Part shown: in pieces, positions 29,601 to 38,542 of the stretch
Position numbering within the stretch: position 1 is the first letter of the stretch
Layout: the number at the start of each line of letters is the position of its first letter
From: Blastocladiella emersonii ATCC 22665
Lineage: Eukaryota; Blastocladiomycota; Blastocladiomycetes; Blastocladiales; Blastocladiaceae
Assembly: GCA_025594325.1 (NCBI GenBank)
Contig: JANHCV010000003.1
Location: forward strand, 2,108,001 to 2,172,000
Reading direction: 5' to 3'
DNA length: 64,000 nucleotides
Program-made: the position numbers and the translations under genes
Notes under the pieces: generated by a model
What the model was told of the DNA's origin: nothing
What the model saw: the letters and a program-made list of their open reading frames with translations, nothing else
Database searches by the model: none

Positions 29601-31382
29601 ATGGCGGCTGTCCCCTCGCTCCTCCTCTCCCTCCCCGCGCGCCGGCTCCGCTGGCCGCCAGGGCCGCGGCCCCTCGCGCGCGCCGTGCACACGACCGCCG
29701 CGCTGCTGCTTGACGTGAAACCCCCGCTCTTCTCGACACGCCCGACGTCGCAAGCCGTGGTACAGCGGATCCTCGAAGCGGGCCCGTCGCCGCGCGAGGC
29801 CGCGAGCTACCTGCGCCGGTACGACCTGAAGCGGCCTCCGCCGACGGCCGACGATCCGGGAACGCTCGCGGCACCCACCACCGCCGCCGCGGCGATCCAG
29901 GCACAGGCCGGCGGGCCCTCGCTCACGCCGTCGCACGCGCCGCCGATCCACATTGCGCTGGTGCAGCTGCAGTGGCCGCTGCCGGCGCACCACGCGGCGC
30001 AGGTCGCGGCGGACCTCGTCGCGCTGCAGCGGCTCGCGGTCAACCCGGTCCTGGTCGTGGACGTGGATCCGCCGGTGCCTGCTGCGTCGGTTGACACGGA
30101 GGAAGGCCGGTCGACGCGCGTCCCGGACCTCGCGGCGCGCGACCCGCGCGCGTTCCGCACCGCACAGCTCGACGCGTGCGGGCACGTTGCGCGGTACCTG
30201 CACGCCGCGGGGACGCCCGCGCGGCCCGTGGCGAGCGGCGTGTACCACCTGCTGGACGGCGAAGATCCCGCCACCGACCTCTCGCCCGACCCCGCCGACC
30301 TGCCGCTCCACATCGACCTCGCTCCGCTACAAGCGTGCCTGACGCGCGGGACCGTCCCGGTCCTCGCCCCCCTGGCGCAAACGTGGCACGGGTCGCGGTA
30401 CTCTGCGCTCCCGCTCTCCCGCGCCGTCCCCGCGCTCGCCGCACGCCTCGCCGCGACCCCGCAGCACGCGCGGCTTTCGGCGACGGACCCGCGCGCGCTC
30501 GCGCGCGCCGCGCACGACCCGGACCGCGCGTTTGTGCGGCGGTGTCTCCCGAGCAAGCTGATCGTCGTCAACCGGCGCGGCGGGTTGCCCGGCCCGACGC
30601 CGTTTGTCAACCTCGCGCAGGACCGCGAGGTGCTCGATGCGGCGCTCGAGGGGGCTGATGGGGCGCGGGATGATCTCGCACAGGCGCACCGGGTGCTCGC
30701 GGTCCTCCCGCCGTCGGCGACGGCCGTGATTGCCGCGGCCGAGAGCTCCCGCGCGGTCGTGTCGCATTACCTCACCGACAAGCCGCTGGTCGCCGTCTCG
30801 CTGCCCACGCGCGGGTCGGCGGCAGCGGCGGTCGCGGACGCGGGCCCTGTGCCACCAACGGTGCTCCGCCTCGGCGTCCCGCTGCGCGTGGCGCAGTCGA
30901 TGCGGGACGTGGACTCCGCCAAACTAGCGCGTCTGCTCGAGTCGTCGTTCGGGCGTCGGCTCGACCGCGCGGCCTTCTTCGCGCGGCTCGAACACCAACT
31001 CTCGGCCGTGATCATCGCGGGCGACTACGTCGGCGCGGCGATCGTCACGACCGAAGGCGAGGGGATCCAGTACCTCGACAAGTTCGCGGTGTCGCCCGCG
31101 GTGCAGAGCGGCGGGGTCGCCGACATCCTGTGGCTGACGCTGCGCGGCGAGGTGGCGGCGGACCACCTCGTGTGGCGGTCGCGCGCGAGCAACAAGGTGA
31201 ACCCGTGGTATTTCGCGCGGAGCGACGGGATGATCAAGCTCCCGCCGCCGGTCGAGGGTGGCGGGGCAGGGAAGGAGCCGTGGACCGTGTTCTGGTACTG
31301 CGGCGCGGGCAGGGCGCCCGACGCGGACCGGATCGACGCGTATGTCGCGGCGGCGAGCGCGGTGCCGGCGAGTTTCGTATAA
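29601..31382 (+). CDS. ARG2: Mitochondrial N-acetylglutamate synthase
   Basis: Transfers acetyl from acetyl-CoA to glutamate, the first step of arginine synthesis in the matrix. 593 residues, no intron. The N-terminus (LLSLPARRLRWPPGPRPLAR) is Arg-rich and acid-free, a typical presequence. The middle resembles a degenerate amino-acid-kinase fold (SKLIVVNRRGGLPG, TPFVNLAQDREVL). The C-terminal GNAT domain (about 440-590) has GIQYLDKFAVSPAVQSGGVA, ILWLTLRGE, LVWRSRASNKVNPWYFARSD and WTVFWYCG, hallmarks of fungal NAGS. Feedback inhibition by arginine is known for the family. It is convergent with the next gene, 31 bp apart. Confidence 0.93.
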   Translation: MAAVPSLLLSLPARRLRWPPGPRPLARAVHTTAALLLDVKPPLFSTRPTSQAVVQRILEAGPSPREAASYLRRYDLKRPPPTADDPGTLAAPTTAAAAIQAQAGGPSLTPSHAPPIHIALVQLQWPLPAHHAAQVAADLVALQRLAVNPVLVVDVDPPVPAASVDTEEGRSTRVPDLAARDPRAFRTAQLDACGHVARYLHAAGTPARPVASGVYHLLDGEDPATDLSPDPADLPLHIDLAPLQACLTRGTVPVLAPLAQTWHGSRYSALPLSRAVPALAARLAATPQHARLSATDPRALARAAHDPDRAFVRRCLPSKLIVVNRRGGLPGPTPFVNLAQDREVLDAALEGADGARDDLAQAHRVLAVLPPSATAVIAAAESSRAVVSHYLTDKPLVAVSLPTRGSAAAAVADAGPVPPTVLRLGVPLRVAQSMRDVDSAKLARLLESSFGRRLDRAAFFARLEHQLSAVIIAGDYVGAAIVTTEGEGIQYLDKFAVSPAVQSGGVADILWLTLRGEVAADHLVWRSRASNKVNPWYFARSDGMIKLPPPVEGGGAGKEPWTVFWYCGAGRAPDADRIDAYVAAASAVPASFV

Positions 31383-31413
31383 CGGACAAGATATATTGGC
31401 AAGAACGTGTTTA

Positions 31414-31986
31414 CTACTCTGGGTGGATGCGGTTGAGCTTGGCCTCAAGCCGGCGCGCCTCGCGCTCGAGCTTGCGGAACTCGGCCGCGTCGCGGGTGAG
31501 CCGCTCGGTGCACTTCGCGAGCTCGGCCTCCGACTTGGCGCGCGCGACGCAGTCGGTGACGGCGGCCGAGTACTGCAGCGCCTGGTCGTCGATGCAGTCG
31601 GCGAGACACATCTTGTAGTCGTAGACGGCGGCCGAGCCCGTGACGCGCATCGTGACGAGCTCCCACATGCCGCGCGTCGCGCCCTGCAGGTCGCCGTTCC
31701 ACGCCGCCCACAGCGGGTCGTCGGTTTCGGGGGTTGACGACCGCGCGTACTGCGCGTGGCTGGACGACGCGTTGGGGGTGTTGCCGCGGAACTCGGGCAG
31801 CCCGTACGTCAGGCGCACAAAGTTGCGGCACGCCGCGATGCACGACTCGCACGACGGCGGCTCGTACGCGGGGCGCGACGCCGCGTGCGCGCGCAGGCGG
31901 GCGGACAGCGCGTGCAGGCGGTCCGCGAGCTTGCCCACGTCCTCGTCGCCGGTCGTGGTCGGGGGTTGGTTGCTGATAGGATCCAT
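31414..31986 (-). CDS. Small cysteine-motif protein, unknown
   Basis: 190 residues, ATG at 31986, no intron. Not recognised. Two Cys clusters stand out: CESCIAACRNF (about residues 47-54) and CLADCIDD (about 124-128), followed by DCVARAKSEAELAKC (two Cys 14 apart) and a C-terminal charged helix (EFRKLEREARRLEAKL). Paired Cys-helix arrangements are typical of small proteins oxidised in the mitochondrial intermembrane space, but the spacing does not match a family I can name. No presequence or membrane segment. Confidence 0.6.
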   Translation of the reverse strand: MDPISNQPPTTTGDEDVGKLADRLHALSARLRAHAASRPAYEPPSCESCIAACRNFVRLTYGLPEFRGNTPNASSSHAQYARSSTPETDDPLWAAWNGDLQGATRGMWELVTMRVTGSAAVYDYKMCLADCIDDQALQYSAAVTDCVARAKSEAELAKCTERLTRDAAEFRKLEREARRLEAKLNRIHPE

Positions 31987-32393
31987 GGTGTTGATGCGTT
32001 GCGTAGCGTTGCGGGGAGAGAGAGCGGCGCGGAGGGTGTGTCGCGCTCAAGTAGGCCGCTCAGCGAGAGGGCTTCCACGGCGTTCGGCCCGTTGTCATGT
32101 GCCGGCGGCCGCCGCCACGCTGGCCGCGGCGATCCCGAGGCGACCCGACCGACCTCCCCCACGACTGCCCCACCTCCAAGCTTCACCGCCGCGACGACCT
32201 ACGCGCCTCGCCGACGCGTCTCGCGGCGGAGGCACTTTTCAAGCGCCACGTGCCCTCACGCGAGGTGAACTCATTCGGGATCGTCGCGGCGGCGCCGCCT
32301 CCTGCCGCTCCCTCCCTCCCTCCTCTGTTCCCTGCGCCCACGCCCATGCATCTCCGGTAGCTCGCCCCCGACTCCTTGCAACGCATCAACGCC
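31987..32393. promoter_or_regulatory. Divergent promoter region
   Basis: 407 bp between the divergent Cys-motif gene and LSM1. Pyrimidine-rich near 32290-32340. No other gene seen. Confidence 0.4.
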
Positions 32394-33200
32394 ATGAGCC
32401 ACCACCACCACCACCGCGGCGGGCCGCCGCACGTCGCCACGCAGCGTACCGTCGGGAGTAGCAGCGCTGGCGGCGCCCCGAGCCCGCACCTGAGCGCGAC
32501 GCACGCGCCGGCCTCGCCACTGCCCATGTCATCGCCGTCGGGTAATGCGTCCAGTGGCGGATCGGGGCAGGGGATCAGCAGCAACGGGACAGCGAATGCG
32601 GCGGCGCTCCTGCCGTCCGGGTCGGCCGCGTTCCTCGACCTCATCGACCGTGCGTCTGCTTGAGCCGTGTCGCGCGCTGCCGCACCGCGTTAATGTGTGT
32701 GTGTGCGCGGTCGTTTTTGTGCGGTATAGGCCGCGCGCTCGCAATCCTGCGCGACGGGCGGAACTTGATCGGGATTCTGCGGTCCTACGACCAGTTTGGT
32801 GCGTGTTCCGTCGTCCTCGAGGGATGGACGAGGACTCACACGCGTGTCGAGGGAATAGGCAACCTCGTGTTCCAGGACACGGTGGAGCGGATATACGCGG
32901 GCAACTGCTTTGGCGACATTGACCGCGGCGTGTTCCTGATTCGCGGCGAGAACCTGGTCATGCTCGGCGAAGTGGTGCGTCCACTCACTTTGGCGGGACT
33001 CGTGTGCCACAACTAACGTTGCGTGAACGTAGGACGGCGACGCCGAGGACGCGCTCCCGATCCGCGAGGCGCCCATCGACGAGGTGCTGGCGCTGCAGCG
33101 CATGGAGCTGGACGCGCGGCTCGCGCGCGAGGCGGCCGAGTTGAGGACGCTGGCCACGCTCGGGTTCAGCGTCGACCTCGACCCCAACGACACGTACTGA
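32394..33200 (+). CDS. LSM1: U6 snRNA-associated Sm-like protein LSm1
   Basis: Specific subunit of the cytoplasmic Lsm1-7 ring that promotes decapping of deadenylated mRNA. Exons are 32394..32649, 32730..32798, 32859..32974 and 33033..33200 (202 residues). All donors are GTGCGT and all acceptors TAG; the last intron has a CTAAC branch site. The spliced Sm fold reads RALAILRDGRNLIGILRSYD, QFGNLVFQDTVERIY, and FGDIDRGVFLIRGENLVMLG, classic LSm1. The N-terminus is an unusual extension of about 80 residues starting MSHHHHHRGG, a natural penta-His run, then Ser/Gly/Pro-rich. The C-terminal helix (EVLALQRMELDARLAREAAE) fits LSm1. Confidence 0.95.
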
Positions 33201-33273
33201 TCCTTCTCGGCCTCTCCCATTTTGCTTGCAAAATACAAACGAAAAACAGAATGCATAACACCCCGAACACCAA

Positions 33274-34323
33274 TCACATGCGCCTCGCCTTGTCCGCGAG
33301 CATGCGCACATTGTTGACGAGGTGCACCACGTTCTCCTGGAACTTGCTCGGCTTGCCCGCATCGAGCGCGCGCTTCTCGGCGAGAATCGAGCTCGCCGCG
33401 TCGACAAACTCGACCTCGAGCTCGTGCGACACGCCGTCGCCCGTCTTGCTCGCCGCCACGGCCGCCGGACTGCCCCACGGGGTGCCCACCGGCAGCGACT
33501 GGACCTGGGTCAGGTCGACCTGCACCAGGCGGTGCCGGTACGAGATGCGGTCCTTGTGCCGCTCGCGGGTATCGGCGTGGCCCAGCGCCGTGGATGCATC
33601 CACCGGCTCCTCGAGGGACACGGACACGCGGTAGTCGAGCGGGGCGCGGGGCACAAACACGTCGATCGAGTCGAGCCGGGTCTTGCGGATCGTCGCCAGC
33701 GGGGTCCCCGCGAGCGCGTCGGTCGTGACCCGGACGCGGTCCCCCTGGCGCGTCCCGACGGCGTGGAACCGGTCAATCTCGCGCGTGTGCGTGTAGGCGA
33801 GGACGCGCCGCTCGACGAGCTGGTTGAGCACGCCGTTGAAGTGCCGGTGCTGCGGCATGCTCATGTCGCTCTCGAACCGCACCACGCCCGCGGGGAGCCG
33901 CACCACCGTCTCGCACGACACGGGCAGGTCGAGCCGCCGCCCCGTCCGCTTGTCGACGAGCCGCCCTAGTTTCGCTTCGACCTCAACCGCCGCGTGCGGG
34001 CGCGACTCGAGCACGTGTGCGTTCGCCTGCAGGATCCCGTAGACGAAGTCGAGCACCTCGCGGTGGATGTCGGGCACCACGGCTTCGCCGAACAGCGTCG
34101 GCGGGAGCGGTGTAGGAGGAGCGGGTTTGCGCCGAGGCGATGGCGGCGCACGGGTCTCGGACTCGCCGTCGGCCTCGTCGTCGGGCCGCGCGCGTTTGGC
34201 GGGCCGGTTCACGTCGGCGTTGTCGGTCGCCGAAACGGGTCTCGGCTCCGCGCTCGCGCTCGACCGGGCCGAGTCGGACCCGGCGTCCGAGGGCGTTGCA
34301 CGGGGTGGCGATGCATCGGCCAT
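33274..34323 (-). CDS. CET1: mRNA-capping enzyme, RNA 5'-triphosphatase (Cet1 type)
   Basis: Removes the gamma phosphate of nascent mRNA, the first step of capping; the metal-dependent tunnel (TTM) family is typical of fungi. 349 residues, no intron, ATG at 34323. A Ser/Pro/Arg-rich head of about 75 residues precedes the catalytic domain. There the two glutamate strands are visible: VEVEAKLGRLVDKRT (about 114) and SHELEVEFVDAASS (near 300). Also typical are RFESDMSMPQHRHFNGVLNQ, DRVRVT, IRKTRL, LDYRVSVSLEEPV and KDRISYRHRL. It is divergent from the TBC gene, 120 bp away. Confidence 0.94.
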   Translation of the reverse strand: MADASPPRATPSDAGSDSARSSASAEPRPVSATDNADVNRPAKRARPDDEADGESETRAPPSPRRKPAPPTPLPPTLFGEAVVPDIHREVLDFVYGILQANAHVLESRPHAAVEVEAKLGRLVDKRTGRRLDLPVSCETVVRLPAGVVRFESDMSMPQHRHFNGVLNQLVERRVLAYTHTREIDRFHAVGTRQGDRVRVTTDALAGTPLATIRKTRLDSIDVFVPRAPLDYRVSVSLEEPVDASTALGHADTRERHKDRISYRHRLVQVDLTQVQSLPVGTPWGSPAAVAASKTGDGVSHELEVEFVDAASSILAEKRALDAGKPSKFQENVVHLVNNVRMLADKARRM

Positions 34324-34443
34324 GGTGGATGGCGGTGATATTCTTTGTATGACGGGAGAGAGTGGATACAGTCAGGTGAGATCCTCCTGAAGGTGGCGCG
34401 GCGCGTCGCTCGTCGTCGCTTCTCCGCAACCACAACGTAGCAC

Positions 34444-36492
34444 ATGAATCCGCACACGCCGACTCGCAGCAGTAGGCGCCCCAAGTCGGTGAACGACTTC
34501 CCGTCGATGCTCGGCGGCGAGTCGCCGACGTCGTCGCCCGACCGGTCGCGGCCCGCCTGGGTCCCGCACCGCGCCGCGGGCGGCGAGCGCTCGGGCATCG
34601 ACCCCTCTTCCGTCCCAGGAAAGCAGCGGGCGGGTACCACGGCCAGCAAGAAGCCCGTCTCCGCCGAGCCCCCAAACTCGCTCGGCGGGATCATGCGCGA
34701 GTCGGGCCTGTCGAAACCCAAGCTGCGGCGTTACCTGACGACGTTCGGCGTGTACCCCGAGTCGTTCCGCGCGCTCGTGTGGCGGTACCTGCTCTCGCTC
34801 CCCGAGAACCGGGCCGCGCACGACGCCTTCGTCGCGCAGGGCGTGCACCCGGCGTTCGCGACGTTCCGGGACGCGTTCCCGATCCGCGCCCCCGCGCTCG
34901 CCGAGGCGACACACCGCGTGCTGTCTGCGCTCGCGCACTGGTCGCCGCTGTTCGCGGGCAACATCGAGTACCTGCCGCACCTCGTGTTCCCGCTCGTCAA
35001 GGTCGCGCACCGCGACACGGTCGTGGCGCTCGAGCTCGTGTTGACGGTAATCCGCAACTTTTGCCAGAAGTGGTGGGAGTACTTTCCCAACGCACCCATT
35101 GAGACGCTCGAGTTTGTCGACGACGCCCTCGCCCGGTTCGACCCGGCGCTCCACGCGCACCTGCACGCCGCGGCGGGGGCCCCTGCGCATGTGTATGCGT
35201 GGCCGATGCTCACGTCCCTCTTCTCCGAGTGCCTCACCCGCGACGCGTGGCTGCGCGTCTGGGACCACCTCGTCACCGCCGCCGTCACGGGCCCGCTGCC
35301 GCCGCCCGGCACCACCGAGACGGGGAAGCGTGTGTCCCTCAAGATCCTCCCGCCGCCAACGTACATGTACCTGTTCGTCGTTGCCTTCCTGCGCCACTTC
35401 CGCGTCGCCCTGATGCAGCTCGCCTCGCCCGCCGCCGTCCGCGACTGGGTCACCACCCCGCGCCCGCTGTCCGAGGCCGCCGTCCTCAAGTCCATGCACG
35501 CCATGGCCCGCGCCATGTCCTCGGACCCGACCTCGCGCCCACGCCCTCCCCCTCCCGGTCCCGAAACCCCCGGCCTCGCCGTCCGCCCGCCGACCGCTGC
35601 CGAACTCGGCGCCGCGTCTTTCGCGCTCTTCACCCCCTTCACCCCTCTCCCGCACCCTTCCCCGGGCACCCCGCCGAGCGCCGCCGCGGGCACGTACCCC
35701 GTCTTCTCCGGGTTCCCGACCGCCGTCGTCGCGTACGCGACGTCCCTGCACGCGCGCCTGCGCCACGACGAAGCGACCGTCCTCCGCGCGCGCCGCGCCC
35801 TGCGCGATGTCGCGACGCTCCGCGCCGACCTCGACCGCGACGCGCACGCGTGGCGCGCCGCCGAGTCCCGGTCGGCGCGCGCCATGCGCGCGTGGTGGGA
35901 CCACGTCCTCGCCACGGAAGCCCGCGCGTGGGAGAAGACGCGGACCGCGCGCGCCGAGGTGCGCGGCGCGCACGTTGCCGCGATGCGCGCCGTCGCGCAG
36001 GCGCGCGCGGGGTATGCGGCCGAGGCCGAGGCCAGGGCCGAGGAGACGGCGAGGACGCTGGCGGGCGCCGCGGCGCGCGCGGCAGCGCTCGCGGAGCTCA
36101 GGGCGCGCGACCGCGAGGAGGACGAGGAGGTGAATGGGTTGAGGAGCGCGTGGGATCAGCGGTGGACCGAGCTCAAGCGCGCGCGCGAGGAGGCGGCCAC
36201 GGTCGAGCGCGAGCGTATGGCGCAGGTCGTGGATAAGATCGGCAAGATGGCCGAGGCCGCTGAGGGCGGGAGCATGGCGAGTCCAACGCGTGGTGATGGG
36301 TTGGAGGAGGAGCTGCCGTGGATGGTCCCCAAGCGCAGCCCCGTCAAGACCAAGCCCGCGCGCCCGCTCGCTCCATCGCCGTCCGCGTCGTCGCCCCGGG
36401 CGTGGAGCGAGTACGGCGCGCGGCACCACCGGCCCGCGTCTGCGTCATTGGCCGCGGCATCGCCCAGGTCGCGGCCCGCGTTCTGGTGTTGA
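34444..36492 (+). CDS. TBC1D31: TBC1D31-like TBC-domain/coiled-coil protein without WD40
   Basis: Human TBC1D31 is a centriolar-satellite protein linked to ciliogenesis. This 682-residue intronless ORF matches its TBC part: TTFGVYPESFRALVWRYLLS, LPENRAAHDAFVAQGVHPAF, LSALAHWSPLFAGNIEYLPH, LVFPLVKVAHRDTVVALELV, NFCQKWWEYFPNAPIETLEF, VYAWPMLTSLFSECLTRDAW and LRVWDHLV (about 95-290). A Pro-rich linker and a long Arg/Ala/Glu coiled coil (about 440-600) follow. The WD40 propeller that precedes TBC in animal proteins is absent; only an 80-residue Ser/Pro-rich head is seen. RabGAP finger residues are not obvious, so GAP activity is doubtful. Confidence 0.85.
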   Translation: MNPHTPTRSSRRPKSVNDFPSMLGGESPTSSPDRSRPAWVPHRAAGGERSGIDPSSVPGKQRAGTTASKKPVSAEPPNSLGGIMRESGLSKPKLRRYLTTFGVYPESFRALVWRYLLSLPENRAAHDAFVAQGVHPAFATFRDAFPIRAPALAEATHRVLSALAHWSPLFAGNIEYLPHLVFPLVKVAHRDTVVALELVLTVIRNFCQKWWEYFPNAPIETLEFVDDALARFDPALHAHLHAAAGAPAHVYAWPMLTSLFSECLTRDAWLRVWDHLVTAAVTGPLPPPGTTETGKRVSLKILPPPTYMYLFVVAFLRHFRVALMQLASPAAVRDWVTTPRPLSEAAVLKSMHAMARAMSSDPTSRPRPPPPGPETPGLAVRPPTAAELGAASFALFTPFTPLPHPSPGTPPSAAAGTYPVFSGFPTAVVAYATSLHARLRHDEATVLRARRALRDVATLRADLDRDAHAWRAAESRSARAMRAWWDHVLATEARAWEKTRTARAEVRGAHVAAMRAVAQARAGYAAEAEARAEETARTLAGAAARAAALAELRARDREEDEEVNGLRSAWDQRWTELKRAREEAATVERERMAQVVDKIGKMAEAAEGGSMASPTRGDGLEEELPWMVPKRSPVKTKPARPLAPSPSASSPRAWSEYGARHHRPASASLAAASPRSRPAFWC

Positions 36493-36522
36493 TTCTGTTC
36501 TGTTTGACTGTTATGTATTCAC

Positions 36523-38185
36523 TCACTCCTTCGCACTAAACGCCATCTCGAGCTCCTGCGCGACATCGAACGCGGCCGCCTCGCCGCCGCGCGGGGAGAG
36601 GACCTGTACGCCGAGGTGCGGCGCGAACGCCTCCGCCTGCTTCGTCTCCGACTTGGCGGGAACGACGACGGCGGGCAGACCCGCGAGACTCGCGGGCACC
36701 GTGAACACGTCGTTGACGTACGCGTCGGTCGGCGAGGCCGCGGCGCCCGACTGCACGGCCGCGAGCGTCGGCGCGCCTGAGAGCGCGGCGGGGGTCACGA
36801 GCACGTCGGCCGAGGTGAAGGCGGCGGCGAATTCGGCGACGACGGCGGTGCGCACGCGTTGGGCTTGTTCGTAGTATGTGTCCACGGCGCTACGGGGGCG
36901 AGTCGTTAGAGGCGGCCCTCGAGTGAAGGGAATGAGAAGGCGTACCGCGCAGACAACGCAAACGCGCCAATCATGACGCGGCGCTGCACCTCCATGCCGA
37001 GCTCGCCGCGGTGCGCCCCGTACCGCAGCCCGTCAAACTTGGCCAGGTTCGACGACGCCTCGGCGGGCGCCAGCACGTAGTACGCGGCCAGCGCCTCGAG
37101 CGTCAGCGGCAGGTGCACGGGGACCACCGTGTGCCCACGCGCCTCGAGCGCGGCGAGCGCGCGCGACCACACACCGCGGCTCGTCGGGTGGAGCTCGGCC
37201 AGGTTGTAGTCGACGGGCACGCCGATCTTGAGCGGTTTGGTGGTTGGGGTAGGGGAGGGCGAGGTGCGTGATGAGGAAGGGGTGCACGTCATGTCGAGCG
37301 GGTCCGGCTGCGCGAGGAGATCTGTATCGCGCTGAATCAGTGGGATGCACTGAGTGCGACCGACGAAACGGCGTACCACACAGGAGCCGCGCATCCTCGA
37401 CAGTTCGCGCGAGCACGCCGACGGTATCGAGCGAGTGCGCGTACGGGACCAGGCCGTAGCGCGAGATGGCGCCGTACCCGGGCTTGGCACCGACCACGCC
37501 GCAGTACGACGCGGGGAGGCGGACCGAGCCGCCCGTGTCGGATCCGAGTGCACTATTAAGGAAGATCGGGGGTGAGAACCACGTCGCGGACGAGGTGAGT
37601 GGGAACGTACGCGAGCGCCATGCCGGACTGCACCGCAACCGCCGATCCGCCCGAAGATCCGCCAGCGACATGCTTAGCATCACCGGGCTGGATACACGGT
37701 CCGTGTGCGCTGTTGGCGTTGAACGACCCCATCCCAAACTCGTCCATGTTGGCCTTCCCCACGACCAGCGCGCCGGCCTCGCGCAGCAGGCGCACGGCCG
37801 TAGCCTCGATCGGCGACACGTAGCCGGCGAGCACGCGCGACGCGCACGCCGTCGGCAGCCCGTCGATGGTACAAAAGTTGTCCTTGACGGCGACGGGGAT
37901 CCCCTCGAGCGCGCGCGCCGACCCGTCGCGGTACCGCGCAGCGGCCTCGTCGGCGGCGGCGAGGAGCGTGAGTTCGGGGACCGTGCTCACGAGCGCATTG
38001 CAGTGCGAGTTGTGTGCGCGGATCGCGGCCAGCGAACGCTCGACGACGGCGCGCGGCGAGGCGGCGCCGGACCGGAGCTGGCGCAGGGTCTAGGCCGGGC
38101 ATATGGGGTGCATGAGAGGTGTTGCATGGAGTGGTGCATGGCGACGGCGACGCACCGCGGACAGGGAGAGCGGCGCGCGCGACAT
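36523..38185 (-). CDS. HER2: Mitochondrial Glu-tRNA(Gln) amidotransferase subunit A
   Basis: GatA hydrolyses glutamine to feed ammonia to GatB for Gln-tRNA(Gln) in mitochondria. Exons on the minus strand are 38185..38156, 38089..37611, 37552..37377, 37321..36946 and 36889..36523 (475 residues). Introns of 66, 58, 55 and 56 bp keep phase. Amidase-signature residues are visible: catalytic Lys in [10 protein letters not shown] (about 79), cis-Ser in AGGSSGGSA, nucleophile Ser in [20 protein letters not shown] (intron 2 lies just before it). Also present are [26 protein letters not shown] and [19 protein letters not shown]. The presequence is very short ([10 protein letters not shown]), so targeting is uncertain. 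Confidence 0.93.
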
Positions 38186-38542
38186 GTTGGAGAGCGGAGA
38201 GCCGTGACCGGCGCGTCGTTGATCGAGTGGTTTCGAGTGGTTTCGCGTCACGTTTCGTCGCGAACCACTGGCCGCGAGACGTTTCATGTTTAAACGTCTC
38301 GCACGTCTCCAGCCTGCGCCACTCCGCGCTCCCGCCGATCATCCCCTCCTCCCCCCCCCCCGTCCTGCGGGCTCGCCACGGCACCACTGGCCGCTGAGCC
38401 ACCGAGTGCGTCCTAGTCGCCCGCTTGAGCAGCCTCGGTACGCCGTCCCCTCGCCCGGTTGCCCGCGGACGCCGTCCTCTCTCTCCCTCTCCTTCCCCAA
38501 CCCGACTGACTTGCCTCCTCTACCGAATCCCCACCCCCGTCC
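38186..38542. promoter_or_regulatory. Divergent promoter region
   Basis: 357 bp between GatA and the large gene. It contains an 11-base C homopolymer at about 38350-38361 and C/T-rich leader sequence near 38480-38520. Confidence 0.4.

Noticed and set aside
31640-32461. 273-residue plus-strand ORF over the Cys-motif gene and its upstream region
   Set aside because: It overlaps the better-supported minus-strand gene and the divergent promoter and is Arg/Pro-rich shadow sequence.
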